A program made the translations under genes and the position numbers. The notes below the pieces were generated by a model. That model did not search any database. It saw only the letters and a list, made by a program, of their open reading frames with translations, and was not told where the DNA came from. A stretch of DNA of 64,000 nt from Catenulispora sp. EB89 (lineage in GTDB: Bacteria > Actinomycetota > Actinomycetes > Streptomycetales > Catenulisporaceae): positions 248,001-312,000 of the forward strand of contig NZ_JBGCCU010000006.1 in assembly GCF_041261445.1 (NCBI RefSeq), in the 5' to 3' direction. This document shows positions 9,466 through 17,795 of this stretch, one piece after another (position 1 is the stretch's first letter; every line of letters begins with the position of its first letter).

Positions 9466-9816
9466 CTACAGACCGCCGGTGAGGCCGTTGACCAGGCCGC
9501 CGACCACCGGCAGCTGGCCCACGACCGGCAGGCCGCTGCCGGCCTGGGTGACGTTGCCGAGCACGCCGCCGACCTGCTGCTGCAGCTCCATCAGGGTGGC
9601 GCGGACGGTGTCCAGCTGCTGCTGGGCGGCCGGCCAGATGCTGCTGCTGAACAGCGACGCCGCCGGGCCCTCCCAGACCGCGGGGTCGGTCAGGGCCAGG
9701 CCGTGCGAGGTGATCTGGGACAGCACGTCGCCCAGCGGACCCTGCAGGAGGTTCATCAGCTGACCGATGTGCAGGTGCGCTTCGGCAGTGACCTTGACGG
9801 TGCCGTCAGCCATCAT
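9466..9816 (-). CDS. WXG100/ESAT-6-like protein, candidate type VII substrate
   Basis: This small helical protein (116 aa) carries the hallmark W-x-G as VWEG at residues 47-50, flanked by amphipathic helices rich in Gln/Leu, with a second Trp in SSSIWPAAQQQLD. The family is normally about 100 residues and forms a helix-turn-helix hairpin; here the C-terminus ends in a hydrophobic Gly/Val/Leu tail (VVGGLVNGLTGGL) that is atypical. It lies directly downstream of the EssC-like ATPase gene with a 106-nt gap, which is the reason to call it a substrate or partner of that machine. Two adjacent ATGs (9816 and 9813) follow a GGAGC; the second has the better spacing. Confidence 0.85.
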   Translation of the reverse strand: MMADGTVKVTAEAHLHIGQLMNLLQGPLGDVLSQITSHGLALTDPAVWEGPAASLFSSSIWPAAQQQLDTVRATLMELQQQVGGVLGNVTQAGSGLPVVGQLPVVGGLVNGLTGGL

Positions 9817-9922
9817 GGTGCTCCATTTTCTTTGCGTTCTGCGGGTCCGTATTGGGACGGACCCGCCGAGTGGCTATTGGTGCGCCGGGGAATCCCTCGG
9901 CGGTACGACGAAAACGTTACGG

Positions 9923-12900
9923 TCAGCGGCTCGTCCGGTCGTCTAACGAGCGGTGTATTTCGCTACTACCGCGTTCGTTATAGAAATCGCCGGGTGTCGC
10001 CAGCACGAGTTGCACTCCCTCGATCGTCCCGTCACAGATCAGGTAGCCCCGGCCGGGCAGCGGCGCCATCGGGTTGTGCCGGGGCAGCGGGGTCCCGAGC
10101 AGGTCGTGGTCCTGGTTGTGGTCGGGGACCAGAAGCACACCACAGCGCGCCTCGCGGATCTTCTGCGTCCACTGCCCGAACTGCCGGCGGATTCCGTCGC
10201 TGCGGCCGGCGGCGATCACATGCCGGCCGGGCTTGGCGATGAACCGGTCGAGTACCCCCAGGGTGTCGGTCACCGTGTCGGCGTCGTCAACCAGGAGTAG
10301 AGACCGGTCTCCTGCGGAGTTCAGGGCACGTTCGAGATCTGCGTACTCGGTGCAGCCGATGACCGTCGGCGGCAGGTCACGCAACGGCGAGCGCCGGGGC
10401 GCGAAGGTCACCAGCGCCGGCGGCCGCGCCCCGTTCAGGACCATGTGCGCGATCGCGACCAGGGCGCTGCTGCGGCCGGATCGCGGGGGCCCGGCGACGA
10501 GGGCGTGTTCGTGGTCGTGCAGCCGGAGCACGGCGGCGGCCAGGGTGCTGTCGGTGAAGCCGACCGGGATGGACCACGGTTCGCCGCCGGTGTCGGCCAG
10601 GACCCCGGCGCGATGCATCCGGTCGATCGGTATCAGCTCGGGCAGCAGGCGCACCTTGTTGGCGGTGCGCTGCGCCCCGGTCCAGCGCTGCGCGACCCCG
10701 CTGACGGCGGCGGCGAGGTCGGCGCCGGGGTAGCCGATCTGCACGACCTGCCGCGTGGCCACGACCACGGCGCGGCCCGGGACCGCGGCGGGTACGGCAC
10801 GCCGCGGGATGTCGAAGCTCCCGTAGTCGGCGGCGTCGGCCAGGCGCAGCAACAGTTTCTGCCGGCTCAGGGCGCCCCAGGCCCCGGGGATCGCGCCGAG
10901 GCGGTCGCCGGTGGCGGCGATGTAGAGCCCGACCGCGGGGCCGTCGGCGAAGACGCGTTCCAGGTCGTCCAGGACCTGCATGCCGCCGAAGTCCTTCTCC
11001 AACTCCGAGCGCAGCGAGCCGACGTTGTCGATGAGCACCAGGACGCGCGGCGGGCCGGGGTTGTAGGGGTCGCGCACGGAGCCGCCGGCCTTGCGGTTGT
11101 TGAGCTCGGTTCGCAGCATCCTGATCAGCCGGATCTGGCGGGCCCGGTCGCCGGAGCCGATGTAGGCGCCGGTGTGCGGGAGTCCCTGGAGCGGTGCGAG
11201 GTCGCCGGAGCCGAGGTCCAGCACGTACAGGTGCATGCGGTCGGGGGCCTCGGCGGACACGGCGGCCAGCGCGAGCGCGGCCAGCGCCGTGGAGGTGCCG
11301 GAGTTGACGCCGCCGTATATCAGCATGTTGCCGACGGCCGGGTCCCAGCCGACGGTGTACTGCGCCTGCCGGTCCGGGTCGTCGAGCAGCGCGTACGCCG
11401 CCAGGCCGGTGGCGTCGGTCTGCAGGCCCTTCACCGCCGGGCCGAGCTCATGCAGCGGGATGGCCGTCGGCAGCGGGTCCGGCCAGGGCCGGCGGGGCTG
11501 GGCGAATCCGGCGCCGTAGCTCGCCCGCTGCGCGGCCTCGACCAGGCGCGCCAGGTCGGTCGGCTGGCCAGCGGCGGCCTGCGGCGGCGCCACGACGGCT
11601 CCGGCACGCTCACCCGACGTCAACCTGAACGGCAGCAGGGACAGCCGGCCCGCGGCGTCGTCGATGGGGGTGACGCCGGTGGACAGCGCGGTCTGGACCG
11701 GGAGGACTTCGCCGGCGCTGACGCGGTAGAACCCGCGGCCCCACTGCCGGCTGCCGATGCCGGCGGCCGCCGGGGAGTCGATGACGTCGGCGGAGTCGGC
11801 GCTGCTTTCGAGCCGCAGCGCCAGGCGCAGTTTGACGTTGTTCTTGATGGCGTCGTTGACCGAGCCGGAGGGCCGCTGGGTGGCCATCACCAGGTGCATG
11901 CCCAGGCTGCGTCCCCGCTGGGCGATGCTGACCAGCGCGTCGACGAACTCCGGCAGCGCCTTGACCAGGGTGGCGAACTCGTCGATGACGACCACCAGGC
12001 GCGGCATCGGTTCCAGCTCGGGGCGCTGGGCGTCGCGCAGCCGCTGGTAGTCGCGGACGTGGCTCAGGCCCACACCGCGCAGCGCGTGTTCGCGGTGCCG
12101 CAGCTCGGCTTCCAGGCAGCGCAGCGCACGCTCGCCGAGTTGCTCGTCCAGGTCGGTGACCAGGCCGACGACGTGCGGCAGGCGCGCGCACTCGTCGAGG
12201 GCGCCGCCGCCCTTGTAGTCGACGAGGGCGAAGGTCAGGTGCTCGGGGTCGGCACCGACCGCGAGCGCGGCTATCAGGGTTCGCAGAAGCTCGCTCTTGC
12301 CGGAGCCGGTGGTGCCGGCTATCAGGCCGTGCGGGCCGTCGTCGTCGAGGTCGATCTCGAACTCGCCGTGGTCGGTGACGCCGAGCACGGCCCGGGCCCG
12401 CAGCGTGCCGACCGTGGTGCGCCAGCGGTCGGCCAGCGCGGCGTCCAGGGCCCCGGTCAGGTGCAGCAGCGGCAGCAGGTTCACCCGGTCCGGCAGGCCG
12501 GCGCCGGCCGCCTTGACCTCGGGGTCCTCGAACCGGGCCAGGCCGCGGGCCACGGCCCGGGCCCGGTTCCGGGTCATGCCGGCCACCAGGACGTCGTCGA
12601 CGCGCTGGCCGGAGGCGACCCGGTGCAGCCGGCCGAAGCCGTCGGCCGAGACCGACAGGACCTCGGTGCACACCGCCGGCAGCCGCCGGGTGAGCACGAT
12701 CCCGGCGACCGGTCCGGCCTGGCCGCCGAGCAGGTCGCGCAGCGCGCAGGGCCGGCCCTCCAGCAGGGTGGCGCCGTCGACGACGAGCAGCAGGGTCGGC
12801 ATGCCGGTGACGGAGGGGTCGGCGGGGCGTCCGCCGCCGAAGCCGCCGGGACCGGCGTTCGCCTCGGCGAGTTCGGCGAGCAGGCTGCGAGCCAGGGTCT

Positions 12901-14299
12901 CGCAGTGTTCGGCGCCGACGGCGACGTAGCGGGAGGCGCCGGACCGGGGGTCGGCGCCGTGCGGCAGCCACTTGGTCCAGTCCCAGTCGGCGATGCGGTC
13001 GCCGTCGGCGAAGACCACGACCGCGACGTCCGCCGGCCCGCTCTCGGCGACGGCCTGGCACAGCAGCGATCGGGCGGCGGCGAGGGCTGCGGGGCGGTCG
13101 CCCTCCAAGCCGAGCACGCCGCCGTCGGCCAGGTTCACCGCGACCGGGACCTGGCTGAGCCAGGAGGCGTCGGCGATGGCGTCGGAGATCGCCGGATCAG
13201 GCTCCTGATCCGTTCCCGTGCGGCGGCCGTGATCGACCGGCGGGGTCCAGCTCTGGTTGGCCAGACCTGCGGAAAGCTTGAGGAAGTCGGCCGCGCCGTG
13301 GCGGCGTTCCCACAGCCGCAGGCCCGGAACCGAGGCGCGGTAAAGGACTTCGGCCGGGTCGGGGTACTCCTCGCGCAGCCGGTCCTCCTGGTCCTCGCGG
13401 CGCTCCTGGAGCTCGTCGTGGACCTCGGCCAGGCTCGCGGCGTAGGCCCGCTTGCCCCGGCGGAAGCCGGACCGGCCGCGGGTCCGGTCCTCCAGCTGGG
13501 TGCCGATCATCATGACCGGGCTGAACAGCGCGAACAGCGCGAAAGCCGCGTTCTTGAGCATGATGACCATGACCGCGGCCAGGATGATCGGGGCGACGAT
13601 GCTGGTGATCCGCAGCGGCTGGGAGCCGGAGCGCTTGGGCGGCTGCGGCAGCTTGACCGGCCCGGCGTCGGCGGAGGCGGCCAGGCGCGGGGCGCGGTTG
13701 AACGGCAGGGTGCCGCCGGAGCCGGCCTCGTGGGCCGGGTTGACGTACTGCACCGGGCCCAGGTCGGCGACCGGCAGTACACGGAAGGGGACACGGCCGG
13801 CGGCCGAGACGATGTCCTGCGGCCCGACCCGCGCCGGCCCGGTCAGCCGCTGGCCGTTCAGGTCGGTGCCGTTGCGCGAGCCGAGGTCGCGGACCCGCAC
13901 CAGGCCGTCGCGGGTGACGTCGATCTCGCAGTGCAGCCGCGACAGGTCCGGGCTGTCCACCCGGACGTCGGCCTGCTCGCCGCGGCCGAGCTTGTAGCGG
14001 CCGGGCATCAACGGCACCGACAGCCCGGCGTCCAGGCCGCCGACGACGCGCAGCACGAAGCCGCGGTCGGACATCGTGCCGGTGTCGGCCTCGGGGGTCA
14101 CGGTGAGCGAGACCTCGGAGCCCATGACGAGCCCCGATCCGGTCAAAGGCGTGGCCGGCGCGGCCATCCGGCCGTCGATCATCAGGGCGCCGCCATAGCC
14201 GCCCAGCGAGGTGGAAAGGTCTCCCACCACGGCGTCCCGGCGGCCGAGCCGCAGCTCCATGTCGCGTTCGACGCCAGCGTCCCGATGGACGAACCTCAT
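9923..14299 (-). CDS. FHA-domain FtsK/SpoIIIE ATPase, EssC/EccC-type type VII secretion motor
   Basis: This 1458-residue protein has the EssC architecture. An N-terminal ubiquitin-like/FHA region at about 95-165 shows LGRGE, SRLHCEI, GSRNGT and LNGQ. Two hydrophobic segments lie at about 235-270, followed by three FtsK/SpoIIIE ATPase modules. Module 1 has an intact Walker A GTTGSGKS (near 663) and Walker B LVVVIDEF (near 767). Modules 2 and 3 have degenerate P-loops, GGVNSGTST (near 990) and GPPRSGRSS (near 1267), lacking the Lys, as is common for the regulatory modules of EccC/EssC. The membrane motor would drive export of WXG100-type substrates; the adjacent WXG gene fits. The canonical FHA pThr pocket and the nearby transmembrane kinase suggest phospho-dependent control, which is inference. 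No EccB/EccD/EccE-type gene is visible. Confidence 0.93.
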   Translation of the reverse strand: MRFVHRDAGVERDMELRLGRRDAVVGDLSTSLGGYGGALMIDGRMAAPATPLTGSGLVMGSEVSLTVTPEADTGTMSDRGFVLRVVGGLDAGLSVPLMPGRYKLGRGEQADVRVDSPDLSRLHCEIDVTRDGLVRVRDLGSRNGTDLNGQRLTGPARVGPQDIVSAAGRVPFRVLPVADLGPVQYVNPAHEAGSGGTLPFNRAPRLAASADAGPVKLPQPPKRSGSQPLRITSIVAPIILAAVMVIMLKNAAFALFALFSPVMMIGTQLEDRTRGRSGFRRGKRAYAASLAEVHDELQERREDQEDRLREEYPDPAEVLYRASVPGLRLWERRHGAADFLKLSAGLANQSWTPPVDHGRRTGTDQEPDPAISDAIADASWLSQVPVAVNLADGGVLGLEGDRPAALAAARSLLCQAVAESGPADVAVVVFADGDRIADWDWTKWLPHGADPRSGASRYVAVGAEHCETLARSLLAELAEANAGPGGFGGGRPADPSVTGMPTLLLVVDGATLLEGRPCALRDLLGGQAGPVAGIVLTRRLPAVCTEVLSVSADGFGRLHRVASGQRVDDVLVAGMTRNRARAVARGLARFEDPEVKAAGAGLPDRVNLLPLLHLTGALDAALADRWRTTVGTLRARAVLGVTDHGEFEIDLDDDGPHGLIAGTTGSGKSELLRTLIAALAVGADPEHLTFALVDYKGGGALDECARLPHVVGLVTDLDEQLGERALRCLEAELRHREHALRGVGLSHVRDYQRLRDAQRPELEPMPRLVVVIDEFATLVKALPEFVDALVSIAQRGRSLGMHLVMATQRPSGSVNDAIKNNVKLRLALRLESSADSADVIDSPAAAGIGSRQWGRGFYRVSAGEVLPVQTALSTGVTPIDDAAGRLSLLPFRLTSGERAGAVVAPPQAAAGQPTDLARLVEAAQRASYGAGFAQPRRPWPDPLPTAIPLHELGPAVKGLQTDATGLAAYALLDDPDRQAQYTVGWDPAVGNMLIYGGVNSGTSTALAALALAAVSAEAPDRMHLYVLDLGSGDLAPLQGLPHTGAYIGSGDRARQIRLIRMLRTELNNRKAGGSVRDPYNPGPPRVLVLIDNVGSLRSELEKDFGGMQVLDDLERVFADGPAVGLYIAATGDRLGAIPGAWGALSRQKLLLRLADAADYGSFDIPRRAVPAAVPGRAVVVATRQVVQIGYPGADLAAAVSGVAQRWTGAQRTANKVRLLPELIPIDRMHRAGVLADTGGEPWSIPVGFTDSTLAAAVLRLHDHEHALVAGPPRSGRSSALVAIAHMVLNGARPPALVTFAPRRSPLRDLPPTVIGCTEYADLERALNSAGDRSLLLVDDADTVTDTLGVLDRFIAKPGRHVIAAGRSDGIRRQFGQWTQKIREARCGVLLVPDHNQDHDLLGTPLPRHNPMAPLPGRGYLICDGTIEGVQLVLATPGDFYNERGSSEIHRSLDDRTSR

Positions 14300-14541
14300 C
14301 GCCTGCCACCCAGTTTTGTTCCGAACGCTTACAAGGCGCGACGCCGCGAGGCGCGCACAGACCGCGCAAAAGTCTAGGGTTCCAGGCGGGGTCGGTCCGC
14401 CGCGTTACCCACAGGTTGACAATCAAGATCTGATCTCTACCTACAGCAGCAGGCACGCATACCGCAAAGGTTTACCCTCGTTAGGCTGAAACCGGGCTCC
14501 AACTGAGGACAAAGCCCGGATGTGCTCCCTAGTTTGGCTGG
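14300..14541. other. divergent intergenic region between the EssC-like gene and histidine kinase
   Basis: This 242-nt gap has no coding signal. A TTGACA at 14416 is followed 16 nt later by TACCTA, a possible plus-strand promoter for the histidine kinase, but the match is modest. No palindromic operator was found. Confidence 0.4.
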
Positions 14542-15852
14542 ATGCTCCGCATGCACGACGCCGCCAAACCCCTGGCGTCGATACCCCCGCTCGTCCTCGA
14601 CCTCGCCATCGCCGCCGGCGCCACCTGGCTCGCCGTGGCGGCCGCGGTCCGGCCGCACGCCTCGCTCGTCGCGCACGCCGGCCGGCACATCGACGCCGTC
14701 GCCGTCACCCTGATCGTCGCGATGGGCGTCGCCCTGGTGCTCCGCCGCCGCTTCCCCTTATCGGTGCTGGGAATCAGCGCGGCACTGGTCGCCGTGTTCG
14801 AGGCGTGCGGCTACCGCCTGGGACTGGCGCAGGCCGGACTGCTGCTCGCGATGTTCACGGTGGGGGCACTGCGGGGGCGGCCCTGGGCGGCACTGGCGGC
14901 CGGGGTGACCTACGCGGAGCTCCTGTTCGACCACCTCTATTCGTGGTCGGGCTCGAACACCTGGATCTCCATCGGCACCGCGATGTGGGTCGGAGCCGTC
15001 GCGATCATCGCCGACGGCGCGCGGCGGCTGGCGGACAGCCGGGCGCTGATGACCGCGTACAAGGAGCAGGAGCAGCGCAAGCACCGCGACCGCGAGCAGC
15101 GCGCGGTGCTGCTGGAGCGGATCCGCATCGCGCGGGAGCTGCACGACGTGACGGCGCACCACCTGTCGGTGATCGCGGTACAGGCCGGCGTCGCGCGCTT
15201 CGTCCTGGACAAGGAGCCGGACACCGCCGACCAGGCACTGCGCGCGATATCAGAGGTCGGCAGCGAGGGACTGGCGGAACTGCGACGCCTCATCAGCCTC
15301 CTGCGACCCGACGACGACGAAGGCGCCCGCGCCCAGACCTCCGACCCGCCGGCCCCGGGCATCGCGCAGCTCCCGGTGCTGATCGAGCGCGTCGGCCTGT
15401 CCGGCACACCGTCGCGGTACACGGTGGCCGGACGGCAGCGTTCCCTGCCGGCGGGGAAGGAGCTGTGCGTCTACCGCGTGGTGCAGGAGTCGCTGACGAA
15501 CGTGCTGAAGCACGCGCCGGGCTCGTCGGTCGAGGTCCGGTTGGAGTACGACGTGGACTCGGTGCGCGTCACCATCAACGACACGGGAACCCACCCCGTC
15601 TCCACCCGCCGAGCCGGCATCCCGGCCGCGGCGATCACGCAGGCGGCGCGCCACAGCGGCTCCGGCGTGGGCCTGACCGGCATGCGCGAGCGCGCGGCGC
15701 TGTACGGCGGTGAGTTGTCGGCCGGGCGGACGCCGGACGGCGGGTTCGAGGTGGCGCTGACGCTGCCGGTGGATGTGGAGATGGTGGAGGTCGAGGAGGA
15801 CGCCGCGGTCGCTGCGGGAGCTGAGGTCGGGGTAGGCGCTGTGGCCGGCTGA
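14542..15852 (+). CDS. NarL-type sensor histidine kinase (HisKA_3/HATPase_c)
   Basis: About four to six hydrophobic segments fill residues 15-165 with almost no extracellular loop, so the sensor input is probably within the membrane. The dimerisation/phosphoacceptor segment RIARELHDVTAHHLSVIAVQ has the His near residue 200. The ATPase domain shows the N box VVQESLTNVLKHA and the G box SGVGLTGMRERAALYGG. The end is an acidic Glu/Val/Ala tail. No response regulator gene adjoins it; the NarL regulator at 6419-7207 is the only visible candidate partner. It diverges from the EssC-like gene, which could make it a regulator of that block (inference). Confidence 0.94.
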   Translation: MLRMHDAAKPLASIPPLVLDLAIAAGATWLAVAAAVRPHASLVAHAGRHIDAVAVTLIVAMGVALVLRRRFPLSVLGISAALVAVFEACGYRLGLAQAGLLLAMFTVGALRGRPWAALAAGVTYAELLFDHLYSWSGSNTWISIGTAMWVGAVAIIADGARRLADSRALMTAYKEQEQRKHRDREQRAVLLERIRIARELHDVTAHHLSVIAVQAGVARFVLDKEPDTADQALRAISEVGSEGLAELRRLISLLRPDDDEGARAQTSDPPAPGIAQLPVLIERVGLSGTPSRYTVAGRQRSLPAGKELCVYRVVQESLTNVLKHAPGSSVEVRLEYDVDSVRVTINDTGTHPVSTRRAGIPAAAITQAARHSGSGVGLTGMRERAALYGGELSAGRTPDGGFEVALTLPVDVEMVEVEEDAAVAAGAEVGVGAVAG

Positions 15853-15885
15853 TCGCGTTCCGACGCGCGGTCTTGCACAGCCATA

Positions 15886-15909
15886 CCGCCAGCCGCCAGC
15901 CGCCAGCCG
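15886..15909. repeat. 7-bp CCGCCAG tandem repeat
   Basis: The 114-nt gap after the histidine kinase contains ACCGCCAGCCGCCAGCCGCC, three copies of a 7-bp unit. No function is proposed. Confidence 0.5.
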
Positions 15910-15966
15910 AACCTGCGGGGCACAAATGAACTACGCCACCGCAGGCCAACGGGACCGCGCATAAAG

Positions 15967-16335
15967 CTAGGGCCTTGGTGCCTCTCCATCAGGCCACCGG
16001 CCGTCGACTCGCGCCGCGTCGATCGCCGCGAGCCCGGCGGGGGTCATCCGCGCATCGGCGATCAGGCGCTCAGCCATCGTCGCGTTGATCCGGGACCAGG
16101 GGCTGCGCTTCGTGCGCGGTGAGTAGCGTTGCAGGAAGGACGCTTCGTCCAGTGACCGGCGGAGTCCGTCGATCCAGCCGTGGCAGAGCACCACTTCCAG
16201 CGCGTCCTCGATGCTGATCAGCTCCAGGCCGGAGCGCCGCTTGCCGATGCGGAGCCAGGCCTCGGGGGCGTCGGCGCCGTGCGCGGTCAGCCAGGTGTCC
16301 CACTCGGTCGCGTCGCGGAATTCGAGGACGTCCAT
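15967..16335 (-). CDS. YdeI/OmpD-associated-family small protein
   Basis: From ATG 16335 (MDVLEFRDATEWDTWL) the 122-residue product shows the family pattern: an N-terminal EWDTWL helix, WLRIGKRRSG, then EDALEVVLCHGWIDGLRRSL, and QRYSPRTKRSPWSRIN. Family members are small cytoplasmic proteins linked to stress or bacteriocin tolerance, with no firm biochemical role. The gene begins 8 nt after the rhaB stop on the same strand, so it is probably the last cistron of the rhamnose operon; whether it functions in rhamnose use is unknown. It is shorter than full-length YdeI proteins and appears to lack their second half. Confidence 0.88.
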   Translation of the reverse strand: MDVLEFRDATEWDTWLTAHGADAPEAWLRIGKRRSGLELISIEDALEVVLCHGWIDGLRRSLDEASFLQRYSPRTKRSPWSRINATMAERLIADARMTPAGLAAIDAARVDGRWPDGEAPRP

Positions 16336-16343
16336 GCTCAAGG

Positions 16344-17795
16344 CTACGAATTCAGGCGCGTGGCTGCCAGGTCCCACGCCCGGCGATCGCCCGCGGGTTC
16401 GTAGCGGGTGAGCTTTTGGGTGCGTGCCAGCAGCGCGCGCATCTCGGCGAGGTCGCCGACCAGGCCGAGCGCACGCGCCTGGACCAGCACGTTCCCCAGC
16501 GCCGCCGCCTCGGCCGGGCCTGCAACGACCGGGAGGCCGCAGGCGTCGGCGGTGAGCTGGCACAGCAGGGTGTTGTGGACGCCGCCGCCGACGATGTGCA
16601 CGACGTCGACGGGGTGGTCAGCGAGGCGCTGCGCGTCCTCGATCGCGCGGCGGTGGGCCAGGGCGAGGGAGTCGAGGATGCATCGGGTGATCTCCGGGGG
16701 CGTAGACGGGATGGGCTGGCCGGTAGCGCGGCAGGCTTCGCGGATGCGGTCGGGCATGTGGCCCGGGGCGAGGAAGGCGGGATCGGCGGCGTCGATCACC
16801 GAGCGCAGGGGCGGGAGGTCGGCGGCGGCTGCGAGGAGAGACGGCAGGTCGACTTCCCACTCCCGCAGGCACTCCTGCAGCAGCCACAGCCCCATGATGT
16901 TGCGCAGGTACCGAACCGTGCCGTCGATCCCCGCCTCGTTCGTGAAGTTCGCGAGCCGGCTCGCCTCGCTCAGCACCGGCCGCTCCAGCTCCAGTCCGGC
17001 CAGCGACCATGTTCCGGTACTGATGTATGCGAAGCGTTCCCCCGCCGCCGGCACCGCGACCACCGCCGAGGCCGTGTCGTGCGAGGCCACCGCCGTCACC
17101 GGGATCGGGCCGCGCAGTCCGGCCTCCTCCAGTACCGCGGGCAGCAGGTCGCCGATTCGCGAGCCCGGCTTCCGCAGCGCCGGGAAGAGCGCGACGTCCA
17201 CCCCGAGCCGTTCGGCCAGCTCGGCCGACCACGTCCTGCTCGCCGCGTCGAGCAGCTGCGTGGTGGAGGCGTTGGTGAGCTCCGTGCCCGCGACGCCGGT
17301 CAGCCAGTACCCCATCAGGTCCGGGATCAGCAGCGCCTGCCGAGCCGCGGCCAGCGCGGCCGAACCCTGTGCCGCGATGAGCTGATACAGCGTGTTGAAC
17401 GGCGCGTACTGGATCCCGGTCACCGCGTACAGCGTCTCGGGCGGCACCGTCTGCCACACCCGATGCGCGATCCCCTCTGTCCGCGCATCGCGATAGTGCA
17501 CCGGGTTCCCGAGCAGCGCACCGTCGGCGTCGAGGAGCCCGTAGTCCACGGCCCAGCTGTCGACGCCCACCGAGGCGACCTGACCGGCGGAGCGCAGCCC
17601 GTCGACAATCCCCTGATACAGCGCCAGAACGTCCCAGTGCAGCGTCCCCCCGACGCGCACCGGACGATTCGCGAACCGGTGCGCCTCGTCCAGGGTCAGA
17701 GTGTCCCGGCCGACGCGGCCGACCATGACGCGTCCGCTCGACGCGCCCAAGTCGACCGCCGCGACCGCCGCGACCGCCTTCATCGCCTCGCTCAT
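16344..17795 (-). CDS. rhaB: L-rhamnulokinase
   Basis: This FGGY-family kinase (483 aa) phosphorylates L-rhamnulose to L-rhamnulose 1-phosphate. Visible motifs are the N-terminal phosphate loop AVDLGASSGRVMVG (residues 13-26), a substrate region with VGVDSWAVDYGLLD, the YISTGTWSLAG segment and the C-terminal ATP-site motif HIVGGGVHNTLLCQLTADAC. The ATG overlaps the stop of the aldolase-dehydrogenase gene as ATGA, indicating translational coupling. It is the third gene of rhaI, rhaEW-type fusion, rhaB, giving a complete phosphorylating rhamnose route. Length is normal for the family. Confidence 0.96.
   Translation of the reverse strand: MSEAMKAVAAVAAVDLGASSGRVMVGRVGRDTLTLDEAHRFANRPVRVGGTLHWDVLALYQGIVDGLRSAGQVASVGVDSWAVDYGLLDADGALLGNPVHYRDARTEGIAHRVWQTVPPETLYAVTGIQYAPFNTLYQLIAAQGSAALAAARQALLIPDLMGYWLTGVAGTELTNASTTQLLDAASRTWSAELAERLGVDVALFPALRKPGSRIGDLLPAVLEEAGLRGPIPVTAVASHDTASAVVAVPAAGERFAYISTGTWSLAGLELERPVLSEASRLANFTNEAGIDGTVRYLRNIMGLWLLQECLREWEVDLPSLLAAAADLPPLRSVIDAADPAFLAPGHMPDRIREACRATGQPIPSTPPEITRCILDSLALAHRRAIEDAQRLADHPVDVVHIVGGGVHNTLLCQLTADACGLPVVAGPAEAAALGNVLVQARALGLVGDLAEMRALLARTQKLTRYEPAGDRRAWDLAATRLNS

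Noticed and set aside
10445-14377. 1310-codon plus-strand open frame
   Set aside because: It is complementary to the EssC-like ATPase, which has clear motifs; the frame encodes Gly/Ala/Arg/Val strings only.
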